Below, piece by piece: positions 16,434 to 23,879 of a stretch of DNA of 31,944 nt. This stretch comes from Rhodospirillales bacterium (GTDB taxonomy: Bacteria; Pseudomonadota; Alphaproteobacteria; Rhodospirillales; JAPHTL01). The notes beneath the pieces were generated by a model. It did not search any database and was not told the DNA's origin. It saw nothing but the letters and a program-made list of their open reading frames with translations. The position numbers and the translations under genes were made by a program. Numbering within the stretch: the stretch's first letter is position 1; each line of letters opens with the position of its first letter. Location of the stretch: contig JAPHTL010000053.1 of assembly GCA_026193355.1 (NCBI GenBank), positions 1-31,944 on the forward strand. Reading direction: 5' to 3'.

Positions 16434-17054
16434 TTATTTCGCCGGACTGTCCGCAGGTTCAGTCTTCGCCATCGATGGCCGCGTCGAAAAACGATACCAC
16501 CAGTCGGCAAGCGCGGGCCGGGATGCCAGCCACCCATCAGCATGGTAGCGAAAATCGAGATACCCCAGTGCGCACCCCAGGGTGATGTGCCCGATGGTTA
16601 CGGTATTGCCGAACCCGTCCGCTTCCTCGTCGAAGGCGTCAAGAGCCAGGGATATCTTGTTGTTCTGACGTTCCACCCAGTCTTTCCAGCAGAATTCGGA
16701 AGGGCGATAGGCTTCTTCGTAGCGCCGCGTCACCGCGGCGTCGAGGATGCCGTCGGCAAGGGCCTGATGGCGCAGCGCGGTCCAGCGCGCCCCGCCACTG
16801 GCGGGAAACAGCCGGATACCGTCGTGAAGGCTGTCCAGGTATTCGCAGATGACCCGTGAATCGTAGAGAACCTCACCGCCTTCGGTCTCCAGCGCGGGAA
16901 CCTTGCCCAGCGGATTGACAATGCCAAGGTCGGTTGCCGGATCAAGGGGCTGGGTCAGAACCTTCTCAATGCGGTCTTCGAGGCCGGTTTCGATGGCGAC
17001 CGCCAGAACCTTTCTGACAAAGGGCGAACTGGATATGTAGCGGAGTTTCATCAT
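16434..17054 (-). CDS. Glutathione S-transferase family protein
   Basis: This 206-residue cytosolic GST has an N-terminal thioredoxin-fold domain (1-80) with KLRYISSSPFVRKV, where S8-S10 supply the likely glutathione-activating serine. GKVPALETEGGEVLYDSRVICEYL is the glutathione-binding segment with cis-Pro. The C-terminal domain (about 90-205) is all-helical. It probably conjugates or reduces electrophiles; the substrate is unknown. It starts 15 bases after gloB, with AAGGAT upstream of tandem ATGs (17054 and 17051), so the two glutathione genes form a minus-strand operon. Confidence 0.9.
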   Translation of the reverse strand: MMKLRYISSSPFVRKVLAVAIETGLEDRIEKVLTQPLDPATDLGIVNPLGKVPALETEGGEVLYDSRVICEYLDSLHDGIRLFPASGGARWTALRHQALADGILDAAVTRRYEEAYRPSEFCWKDWVERQNNKISLALDAFDEEADGFGNTVTIGHITLGCALGYLDFRYHADGWLASRPALADWWYRFSTRPSMAKTEPADSPAK

Positions 17055-17069
17055 GGCGGCTTCAATCCT

Positions 17070-17840
17070 TCAGAAATGATCCTTGCGGCGACGAATTTCG
17101 GCGAAGGCGTTTTCGGCGTCCATGCCCTCAAGTCCGGCGGCGCGCAGGAGCGCTGGGTCATCGGCGCGCAGGAACGGATTGATCCGCTTTTCCTCGCCCA
17201 GGCTGGAAGGGACCGTTGATTTGCCGGTCTCGCGCAGGCGGATGATCGCGTCGGCGCGTTTTTGAAGTTCGGCATTGTCGGGGTCGATGGACAGGGCGAA
17301 GTCGGCGTTGCTGTTGGTGTATTCATGGGCGCAAAAGACCCTTGTCTCGTCGGGCAGGGCGCGCAGCTTCAAAAGGCTTTCCCACATCTGGCCAGGCGTG
17401 CCTTCGAAAATACGGCCGCACCCCAGGGAAAACAGGGCGTCGCCGCAGAAAAGGGCGCAATCGTCGAAAAAGTGGTAGGCGACGTGTCCGCTCGTATGGC
17501 CGGGAACGGCGATGAGCCGCGCCGGATGGCTCCCGATTGTCAATTCGTCGCCTTCGGCCAGGGCCATGTCGATCCCGGGAACCCGCGCGGCGTCTTCCCG
17601 CCAGCCGACGACCGTGCAACCCGTGGCGGCTTTCAATTCGGCCACGCCGCCGGTGTGGTCGGCGTGATGGTGGGTCACCAGAATGTGGGTCAATGTCCAG
17701 CCGTTGCGGTCGAGCGCCGCCCTCACCACACCCGCATCACCCGGATCGATGACGGCGGTCGCCTTTCCATCGGCGGCGTGCAGCAGCCAGATGTAATTGT
17801 CGTTGAATGCGGCGATGCGTTCGATTTCAAGCCCCGACAT
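17070..17840 (-). CDS. gloB: Hydroxyacylglutathione hydrolase (glyoxalase II)
   Basis: This 256-residue metallo-beta-lactamase-fold enzyme hydrolyses S-D-lactoylglutathione to lactate and glutathione in methylglyoxal detoxification. The dinuclear metal motif is H57-H58-H59-A-D61-H62 (THHHADHTGG). The other metal ligands lie in PGHTSGHVAYHF and GDALFSLGCGRIFEGTP, and CAHEYTNSN completes the family pattern. Length matches glyoxalase II. GGAGAG lies a few bases before the ATG. It is divergent from a methyltransferase gene across a 157-base gap and upstream of a GST gene. Confidence 0.96.
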   Translation of the reverse strand: MSGLEIERIAAFNDNYIWLLHAADGKATAVIDPGDAGVVRAALDRNGWTLTHILVTHHHADHTGGVAELKAATGCTVVGWREDAARVPGIDMALAEGDELTIGSHPARLIAVPGHTSGHVAYHFFDDCALFCGDALFSLGCGRIFEGTPGQMWESLLKLRALPDETRVFCAHEYTNSNADFALSIDPDNAELQKRADAIIRLRETGKSTVPSSLGEEKRINPFLRADDPALLRAAGLEGMDAENAFAEIRRRKDHF

Positions 17841-17997
17841 GGCCTCTCTCCAAGCTTTTCACATTTGCCGTAATTGCGGTGCAACACTAGCATCCGATAC
17901 GGTGGCGCGGCAAAGCCCACGTTGTGCAGGAGGCGTACGGCTGGCAGGCGTTATCGTGATCCATGACGGTCGGAGCCTGTGCTAGAGTTTTCCCGAT

Positions 17998-18738
17998 ATG
18001 TTGCACGATATTGTCGATTTCCGTGATTTTTACGCAACGCCCATCGGGCGCATGGTGCGGCGGATGATTCGTGGCCGCATCAGGGCGCTGTGGCCGGAAA
18101 CCAAGGGCCTGTGCGTTGTCGGGCTTGGCTACGCAACGCCCTATCTGGGAATTTTCCGGGGCGATTCGGATCAGACCTTCGCCTTCATGCCGGCGACGCT
18201 GGGTGTCATTCGCTGGCCTTCCGACGGGGGCAGCCTGGTCAGTCTTGTCGATGAATCCGATCTGCCCCTGCCCGATGAGTCGGTCGACCGTATTCTGGTC
18301 GTCCATGCACTGGAATGTACGGAGCTTCTGCGTCCCATGCTGCGCGAAGCCTGGCGTGTCCTCAAGAGCAACGGCCGGATGATTGTTATTGTTCCAAACC
18401 GTCGGGGGATTTGGGCGCGGCTGGAACGCACCCCTTTTGGTATCGGCCGTCCGTACTCAATGTCCCAGCTTTCCCTTCTGCTGCGCGATTGCATGTTCAC
18501 CCCGGTGGAAAAGGACGCGGCGTTGTTCATGCCGCCTTTTTCCTCGCGCATGTTCCTGTCCGCCGCACCCGCGTGGGAGCAGGCCGGTCGGCGCTGGTTC
18601 CCGACGTTTTCAGGCGTTGTCCTCGTCGAGGCCAGCAAACAAGTCTACGCCCTGCCGCCGGGCAACACCGTGAAAGCGCATAAGCGCGCGCAGCTGTCGA
18701 CGCGCCCTGCCGGTCCGGACCCGTACGGCCGGGGATGA
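17998..18738 (+). CDS. SAM-dependent methyltransferase, class I-like
   Basis: This 246-residue cytoplasmic protein is of the type often found divergent from gloB in alphaproteobacteria. A loose motif I (LCVVGLGYATPYL) is near residue 37. An acidic strand and loop (LPLPDESVDRILVVHALE) are near residue 90. REAWRVLKSNGRMIVIVPNRRGIWAR near residue 119 is the methyltransferase motif II/III region. The C-terminus (GVVLVEASKQVYA) is conserved in the family. The substrate is unknown. There is no ribosome site in front of the ATG, and TAGAGT lies only ten bases upstream, so a very short leader is possible. Confidence 0.83.
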   Translation: MLHDIVDFRDFYATPIGRMVRRMIRGRIRALWPETKGLCVVGLGYATPYLGIFRGDSDQTFAFMPATLGVIRWPSDGGSLVSLVDESDLPLPDESVDRILVVHALECTELLRPMLREAWRVLKSNGRMIVIVPNRRGIWARLERTPFGIGRPYSMSQLSLLLRDCMFTPVEKDAALFMPPFSSRMFLSAAPAWEQAGRRWFPTFSGVVLVEASKQVYALPPGNTVKAHKRAQLSTRPAGPDPYGRG

Positions 18739-18759
18739 TGGGTGTGGGCTTTTCGCCCG

Positions 18760-19386
18760 TCAGTGACGGCGGAGAAGGAAAACCGCCTGCTCGCCCAGCA
18801 GGTTCGCCATGAACAGGCCGGTTCGGATGCGGCGCTGGTTTCCCGCTGCATCAAGCGCGATGCTGCGTTCGATGGTGATGCCCAGTTCATCGCACAGCAC
18901 AATGAAATCCCGGATCGTGCACAGGTGGATATTCGGCGTGTCGTACCATTCGTGGGGCAGGGTCTCGTTGTACGGCATGCGTCCGCGGACGAGCAGGTTG
19001 AGCCTCACCCGCCAGTGGCCGAAATTGGGAAACGAGACGATGGCCCGGCGTCCGATGCGCAACAACTGGGTGAGGGCTTCGCGCGGGGCGTGCATGGTTT
19101 GCAGGGTCTGGCTGAGAATGACGTAATCGAACGCCTGATCGGGATAGGCGGCAAGGTCCGTATCGGCGTTGCCCTGAATGACGGACAGGCCCGCCGATAC
19201 GCAGGCATTGACGCCAGCCGTGCTGATTTCAAGGCCGCGGCCATCCACCTTCTTCTCGTTTACGAGATGGTCCAGCAGCGTGCCGTCGCCCGAGCCCACA
19301 TCCAGAACCCTTGATCCCGGATCAATCATGCCGGCGACCAGTTGCAGGTCGACGCGGGTCAACATGCGGTTGTGTTCGCGCATCAT
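18760..19386 (-). CDS. metW: Methionine biosynthesis protein MetW
   Basis: This 208-residue methyltransferase-fold protein is encoded next to metX in many proteobacteria and needed with MetX for homoserine acylation in some of them. Motif I is VLDVGSGDGTLLDHL near residue 28. FDYVILSQTLQTMHAPREAL and SFPNFGHWRVRLNLLVRGRMP are MetW signatures. Its start overlaps the metX stop by four bases (ATGA), so translation is coupled. It is convergent with the methyltransferase gene across 21 bases. Its biochemical activity is not established in general. Confidence 0.94.
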   Translation of the reverse strand: MMREHNRMLTRVDLQLVAGMIDPGSRVLDVGSGDGTLLDHLVNEKKVDGRGLEISTAGVNACVSAGLSVIQGNADTDLAAYPDQAFDYVILSQTLQTMHAPREALTQLLRIGRRAIVSFPNFGHWRVRLNLLVRGRMPYNETLPHEWYDTPNIHLCTIRDFIVLCDELGITIERSIALDAAGNQRRIRTGLFMANLLGEQAVFLLRRH

Positions 19387-20753
19387 GATACGGCCAACCC
19401 CCGGTGTTTGGCGGCGCCGTTGATGAAGCCGCCCAGAACCTTGTGGAATTCGGGTTCGTCCAGAAGGAAGGCGTCATGGCCCTTGTCGGAATCAATCTCG
19501 GCGAAGCTGACGTTGGCGGCCACCGCGTTCAGCGCCTGGACGATGCGCCGGCTTTCCGCCGTGGGATAGTGCCAGTCGCTGGTGAACGAGATGATGCAAA
19601 AGCGCACCGGCGTGTCGCGGAATGCTTCGGCCAGAACGCCTTCATGGCGTGCGGCCATGTCGAAGTAGTCCATTGCGCGGGTTATGTAGAGGTACGCGTT
19701 GGCGTCGAAACGGTCGACGAACGTGCTGCCCTGATGGCGCAGGTAGCTTTCAACCTGGAAATCGGCGTCAAAGCCAAAGGTCACGGCGTCGCGATCCTGA
19801 AGCCGCCGCCCGAACTTGTGTTGCAGCGCCACCTCGGAGAGGTAGGTGATATGGGCCGCCATGCGCGCGACCGACAGTCCGCGCTGCGGTCTGCGCCCTT
19901 CTTCCAAATATTTACCCTGACACCATTCGGGATCGGCCATGATTGACTGACGGCCGACTTCGTAGAATGCGATGTTCTGGGCGGAGTGTTGCGCCGCGGT
20001 CGCCACGGGGACGGCGCAGAAAACCTTCTCGGGGTACCGCGACGCCCATTCAAGCACCTGCATGCCGCCCATCGACCCGCCAATGACCATGAAAAGCTTT
20101 TCGATCCCAAGATGGTCGACGACCCGCGCCTGTGCGCGGACCATGTCGGCAATGGTGATGACGGGAAAATCAAGCCCCCAGGGCTTCCCCGTCGCGGCGT
20201 TGATTGTTCTGGGGCCGGTGCTGCCCATGCAGCCGCCAAGAACGTTTGGGCAGATGACGAAAAAACGGTTGGTATCGACGATCTTTCCAGGCCCGATCAT
20301 GATATCCCACCAGCCGGGCTTTCCCGTAACCGGATTGGTGCCAGCCACGAACTGGTCTCCGGTCAATGCGTGGCAGACAAGAACAGCGTTTGACCGGTCC
20401 TTGTTAAGTGTCCCGTAGGTCTGGTAGGCGATGGTGAATCCGGCAAGTTCCTCGCCCCGGTCAAGCAACAGGGGGCTTTCCGCGCCGAAGGTGACCCTTT
20501 CGCACGGAATATCCTCGGGGGACCAGGCCTTGATCCCGGCGCCGACCGGAGACGCCCCGCCGCCTTCAAGCAGCCAGTCCAGCGATACGTTGAGGAAGCG
20601 GGCCAGGGCGGAAAGACGATCGGACTTCGGGCGGGTCGTGTCGTTTTCCCACAGGGATATGGCCTCGCGGCTGATGGCGAAATGCGCCGCGATGTCTTCC
20701 TGCGTTTTCTCGGCCGTTTCCCGGGCCTTTTTGATCCTGCTTCCCAATGTCAT
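19383..20753 (-). CDS. metX: Homoserine O-acyltransferase fused to an N-terminal XRE DNA-binding domain
   Basis: This 456-residue protein joins two domains. Residues 1-66 form a canonical Cro/C1 helix-turn-helix (TQEDIAAHFAISREAISLWEN, then a scaffold helix and LDWLLEGG). Residues about 86-456 are MetX, which acylates homoserine for methionine synthesis. MetX landmarks are VTFGAESPLLLDRG, ALTGDQF, the nucleophile S227 in GGSMGGMQ, D393 in FTSDWHYP and H426 in DKGHDAF. Ordinary MetX is about 370-390 residues and lacks the HTH. The linker (67-85) contains no ATG, GTG or TTG codon, so the catalytic part is not separately started. There is no ribosome site. A -10 box ends seven bases before the ATG, and two perfect inverted repeats lie in the promoter. 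metW overlaps the 3' end. Acetyl versus succinyl donor is not decided here. Confidence 0.95.
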   Translation of the reverse strand: MTLGSRIKKARETAEKTQEDIAAHFAISREAISLWENDTTRPKSDRLSALARFLNVSLDWLLEGGGASPVGAGIKAWSPEDIPCERVTFGAESPLLLDRGEELAGFTIAYQTYGTLNKDRSNAVLVCHALTGDQFVAGTNPVTGKPGWWDIMIGPGKIVDTNRFFVICPNVLGGCMGSTGPRTINAATGKPWGLDFPVITIADMVRAQARVVDHLGIEKLFMVIGGSMGGMQVLEWASRYPEKVFCAVPVATAAQHSAQNIAFYEVGRQSIMADPEWCQGKYLEEGRRPQRGLSVARMAAHITYLSEVALQHKFGRRLQDRDAVTFGFDADFQVESYLRHQGSTFVDRFDANAYLYITRAMDYFDMAARHEGVLAEAFRDTPVRFCIISFTSDWHYPTAESRRIVQALNAVAANVSFAEIDSDKGHDAFLLDEPEFHKVLGGFINGAAKHRGLAVS

Positions 20754-20759
20754 GCGGGG

Positions 20760-20789
20760 ATCATACGTAAGTTGCCCTTACAAGCGCAA
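20760..20789 (-). promoter_or_regulatory. Probable leaderless metX promoter
   Basis: On the minus strand, TTGCGC (20789-20784), an 18-base spacer and TATGAT (20765-20760) form a plausible sigma70 promoter. Seven bases after the -10 end is 20753, the A of the metX ATG. With no Shine-Dalgarno sequence present, a leaderless mRNA is predicted. Confidence 0.6.
20767..20781. promoter_or_regulatory. Inverted repeat GTAAG-N5-CTTAC, copy 1 (metX operator)
   Basis: GTAAG-TTGCC-CTTAC is a perfect 5+5 inverted repeat lying inside the -35/-10 spacer of the predicted metX promoter, where bound protein would exclude RNA polymerase. Short inverted repeats with a 5-base gap suit dimeric XRE proteins. The obvious candidate is the HTH domain of MetX itself. 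Confidence 0.75.
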
Positions 20790-20796
20790 GTTTGCT

Positions 20797-20811
20797 GTAA
20801 GCGTCACTTAC
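20797..20811. promoter_or_regulatory. Inverted repeat GTAAG-N5-CTTAC, copy 2 (metX operator)
   Basis: GTAAG-CGTCA-CTTAC has the same arms as copy 1 with an unrelated centre, so the arms are what is conserved. The centres are 30 bases apart, about three helical turns. A lone GTAAG half site follows at 20819-20823. It lies upstream of the metX -35 and about 40 bases before TATAAA (20845-20850), a possible -10 for the divergent aromatic operon. Confidence 0.75.
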
Positions 20812-20923
20812 CACAAATGTAAGGCGCGTGGCGTGGAAAACAGTTATAAAGCAGGCTTTGAAAACCTTTCTTCCCTTTGCTTTTTGCAACGATTTGACTA
20901 TCACTATCGGTCCTTGGGTATGA

Positions 20924-21808
20924 ATGGCGGCGACAAGATCCATGGCGGATGAAAAAACAGAACTGAACAAACTGCGGGAAGAGATTGATGAGATCGATAA
21001 CTCGATCCACGATCTCATCATGCGCAGGACCCAGATCGTCGAAAAGGTGCGTGACGTCAAAAGCGATTCGGCAGTGAAGATACGCCCGTCCCGGGAAGCT
21101 GAAATCCTCTACAGACTGGTGAACCGGCACGAAGGCCCCTTTCCAAAGCGGGAACTTGTCAGGATCTGGCGCGAACTGATCGTCGCGACACTGTCATTCG
21201 AAGGGCCGTTTTCAACAGCCGTCTATGCGCCGCAAAAGGGAAGCGGCTATTGGGATCTTGCGCGCGACCAATATGGGTCATTCACAAAAATGGTGCCGAA
21301 CAGTTCGGTGCGAAGGGTGGTCGATTCGGTGCGATCGAAGGAATACACGGTCGGCATCCTGCCCATTCCGAATGAAGATGATGCAGAGCCATGGTGGCCA
21401 ATCCTGATGCGTGAACACGAAGACACGCCGCGTATCATCGCGCGGCTTCCATTCGCGGGGCCGGGAAATGGTCGCGGTTCAAGCCTTGAAGCACTAGTGA
21501 TCTGTCCGCTGGCGGCGGAATCGACAGGGCGCGACAGAAGCTATATCGGGATTGACGCCGAAGAACCGCTGAGCCGGCCGAGGTTGCTCAGGGAGCTTCC
21601 CGAAATTGGCATGACGCCCAGGTTCCTTGCCACGTATCACGACAAGCAGAGGCCTGAGGTCTGGATGCACCTGATTGAAACGGATGGTTTCATCGCAGCA
21701 GGAGACCCAAGGCTGGAATCGCTGCTTGAGCGCTTCGGAGACCATATCAAACGTGTGGTGCCGCTTGGAAGTTACGCCATACCGTTGACCCAGGAAGAAA
21801 TGGATTGA
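20924..21808 (+). CDS. Chorismate mutase (AroQ type) with extra C-terminal domain
   Basis: This 294-residue protein converts chorismate to prephenate, the branch to Phe and Tyr. Residues about 14-96 are an AroQ helical mutase (LRxxID at 17-22, RxxIVEKVRDVK at 35-46, RPSREAEIL at 54-62). Residues about 100-294 form a second domain not present in simple mutases. It has a strand-rich layout with PIPNEDD at 147-153, reminiscent of the prephenate dehydratase PIENS segment. It lacks the dehydratase TRF motif, so it may be a degenerate dehydratase or regulatory domain. The first ATG is at 20924; an ATG at 20942 (MADEK) is equally credible, with no clear ribosome site at either. It heads a hisC-tyrC operon and is divergent from metX. 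Confidence 0.87.
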   Translation: MAATRSMADEKTELNKLREEIDEIDNSIHDLIMRRTQIVEKVRDVKSDSAVKIRPSREAEILYRLVNRHEGPFPKRELVRIWRELIVATLSFEGPFSTAVYAPQKGSGYWDLARDQYGSFTKMVPNSSVRRVVDSVRSKEYTVGILPIPNEDDAEPWWPILMREHEDTPRIIARLPFAGPGNGRGSSLEALVICPLAAESTGRDRSYIGIDAEEPLSRPRLLRELPEIGMTPRFLATYHDKQRPEVWMHLIETDGFIAAGDPRLESLLERFGDHIKRVVPLGSYAIPLTQEEMD

Positions 21809-21858
21809 GTCGTCCACAAAGACGACGGTGAATATCGTAAAGCAAACAGGACGCATCA

Positions 21859-22947
21859 ATGAGCAAACTGACCCCCAAGCCCGGAATCATGGACATAACG
21901 CCCTATGTTGGCGGTGAATCCGCAATCACCGGCGTCGACCGCGTGATCAAGCTGGCGTCAAATGAAGGCGCGTTCGGGCCAAGCCCGAAGGCGAGGGAAG
22001 CGCTGCAGGAAATGGCCGGGAAAGCGCATCGCTATCCCGATGGAGGGTGTTCGAAACTGCGCAAGGCGCTGTCGGAAAAATATTCCATAAAGATGGACCA
22101 AATCGTTTGCGGTGCGGGATCGGACGAACTGATCACGATGATTTGTCGCGCATACGCAGGTCCGGGTGACGAGGTTCTGTTTTCACAGCACGGCTTTCTG
22201 ATGTATGCGATTTCGGCGAAGTCAGTGGGCGCTACACCGGTTCAGGCGCCAGAGACAAACCTGACTGCAAGCGTTGATGCGCTTCTTTCAAAGGTGAACG
22301 AAAAGACACGGTTGCTGTTCATCGCCAATCCGAATAATCCGACGGGAACATTCCTGAATTCACAGGAAATGAAGAGGCTGCATGCAGGCCTGCCGAAGGA
22401 AACGATACTGGTGATCGATGCGGCCTATGCTGAGTACGTCGAAACCAGCGCCTACAACGCCGGCGCGGAACTGGTTGAAAACAATGACAACGTGGTGATG
22501 TTGCGCACGTTTTCAAAAATTCACGCGCTTGGTGGGTTGCGTGTTGGTTGGGGATATTTTCCACCCGCCATTGCCGATGTGATGAACCGTGTGCGCAATC
22601 CGTTCAATGTCAGTTCCGCAGCGCAGGAAGCCGCCGTCGCGGCATTGGCCGATGATGCATTCGCTGAAAAAAGCCGCAAACACAACGACGAATGGCTGCG
22701 CTGGACGACGAAAGAAATCCGCGCGCTTGGTCTGGACGTGCCCGATAGCCTGGGTAATTTCGTTCTTGTGCGTTTTCCAATGACGGCAGGGAAAACGGCC
22801 GAAGAGGCAGATGCGTTTCTCAAGAAAAAGGGAATCATCACGCGGCGCATGGTGCCATATGGCCTGCCCGATGCCTTGCGGATTACGATCGGACTCGAAG
22901 ACGAAATGAAGTCCGTCGTCGACGCTTTGCGTGAATTCGTGGGTTGA
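21859..22947 (+). CDS. hisC: Histidinol-phosphate / aromatic aminotransferase
   Basis: This 362-residue PLP enzyme of fold type I, HisC family, has IKLASNEGAFGPSPKA near residue 30, FIANPNNPTG near 155 and the PLP lysine K220 in FSKIHALGGLRVGW. In the setting of chorismate mutase and prephenate dehydrogenase, it probably transaminates aromatic keto acids or prephenate as well as, or instead of, histidinol phosphate; a hisC-tyrC pair with broad specificity is known from Zymomonas. AGGA lies just upstream of the ATG. tyrC starts three bases after the stop. No other his gene is in the window. Confidence 0.93.
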   Translation: MSKLTPKPGIMDITPYVGGESAITGVDRVIKLASNEGAFGPSPKAREALQEMAGKAHRYPDGGCSKLRKALSEKYSIKMDQIVCGAGSDELITMICRAYAGPGDEVLFSQHGFLMYAISAKSVGATPVQAPETNLTASVDALLSKVNEKTRLLFIANPNNPTGTFLNSQEMKRLHAGLPKETILVIDAAYAEYVETSAYNAGAELVENNDNVVMLRTFSKIHALGGLRVGWGYFPPAIADVMNRVRNPFNVSSAAQEAAVAALADDAFAEKSRKHNDEWLRWTTKEIRALGLDVPDSLGNFVLVRFPMTAGKTAEEADAFLKKKGIITRRMVPYGLPDALRITIGLEDEMKSVVDALREFVG

Positions 22948-22950
22948 TCA

Positions 22951-23877
22951 ATGAATCCCAACACTGACGCGCCGTTGTTCGAAAAGGTCACGCTGATCGG
23001 CATTGGCCTGATCGGTTCTTCCATGGCCCGTTCCATGCGGGGCAAGGGACTTGCCGCCCATATCGCTGTCTGCACGAAATCGGCAAGCAGCCTTGAGAAG
23101 GCAAGGGAACTTGGGCTTGGCGATTCATTCACCCATGATCCCGTTGAAGCCGTCGCAGGGGCGGACCTCGTCGTGCTTTGCACCCCCCTCGGCGCCTATG
23201 AGAGAATTGCCCAAAAGATCGGGCCGGCATTGAAGCCCGGCGCCATCGTTTCAGACGTTGGATCGGTCAAGCAGCAGGCGATAGAGGACATATTGCCGCA
23301 TCTGACCGCGGGCGTTCACCTGGTTCCCGGGCACCCGGTGGCGGGCACCGAACATTCGGGTCCTGAGGCCGGTTACGCCGAACTGTTCGAGGGACACTGG
23401 TGCATCCTGACCCCGACGGTGGAAACGGATGCCGGGGCGACCGAAAAGGTGTCCGAGTTGTGGCGAAGAATGGGATCGACCGTTGAGGTGATGGACGCCC
23501 GGCACCATGACAAGGTGCTGGCGATCACCTCGCACCTGCCGCACCTGATTGCCTATACGATCGTTGGTACGGCCACCGATCTTGAGGACCACATGAAAGG
23601 CGAGGTCATCAAGTTCTCGGCCGGTGGTTTCCGTGATTTCACCCGTATCGCGGCATCGAACCCCGAAATGTGGCGGGACGTTTTTCTTGAAAACAAGGAA
23701 GCGGTGCTGGAAATGCTGCAACGGTTCTCCGAGGACCTGACTGCGCTTCAGCGCGCCATCCGCTGGGATGAGGGCGAGACCCTCTTCAAGATGTTCGAAC
23801 GAACGCGCGGTATCCGCCGCAAGGTGATTGAGGCCAGGCAGGACAAGCCCGACGTAAAGCCCGAAGACGCGTCCTGA
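22951..23877 (+). CDS. tyrC: Prephenate/arogenate (cyclohexadienyl) dehydrogenase
   Basis: This 308-residue NAD(P)-dependent enzyme oxidatively decarboxylates prephenate or arogenate on the way to tyrosine. The Rossmann motif GIGLIGSSM starts at residue 17. The catalytic region HLVPGHPVAGTEHSGP near residue 127 and HDKVLAITSHLPHLIAY near 188 are TyrA-family signatures. There is no ACT domain. It is the last gene of the aromatic operon, only three bases after hisC. Its stop codon faces the DUF2125 stop across two bases. Confidence 0.94.
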   Translation: MNPNTDAPLFEKVTLIGIGLIGSSMARSMRGKGLAAHIAVCTKSASSLEKARELGLGDSFTHDPVEAVAGADLVVLCTPLGAYERIAQKIGPALKPGAIVSDVGSVKQQAIEDILPHLTAGVHLVPGHPVAGTEHSGPEAGYAELFEGHWCILTPTVETDAGATEKVSELWRRMGSTVEVMDARHHDKVLAITSHLPHLIAYTIVGTATDLEDHMKGEVIKFSAGGFRDFTRIAASNPEMWRDVFLENKEAVLEMLQRFSEDLTALQRAIRWDEGETLFKMFERTRGIRRKVIEARQDKPDVKPEDAS

Positions 23878-23879
23878 AC

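Noticed and set aside
17874..17884. TTGCGGTGCAA between gloB and the methyltransferase gene as a PhaR site
   Set aside because: It resembles the site before phaA but has two arm mismatches to CTGC-N3-GCAG and no link with PHB genes.
18746..18758. GGGC-TTTTC-GCCC hairpin between the methyltransferase gene and metW as a bidirectional terminator
   Set aside because: Only a four-base stem and no T-tract after it on either strand.
20754..20923. SAM-II riboswitch before metX
   Set aside because: The predicted metX transcript has no leader, and the region instead holds DNA inverted repeats.
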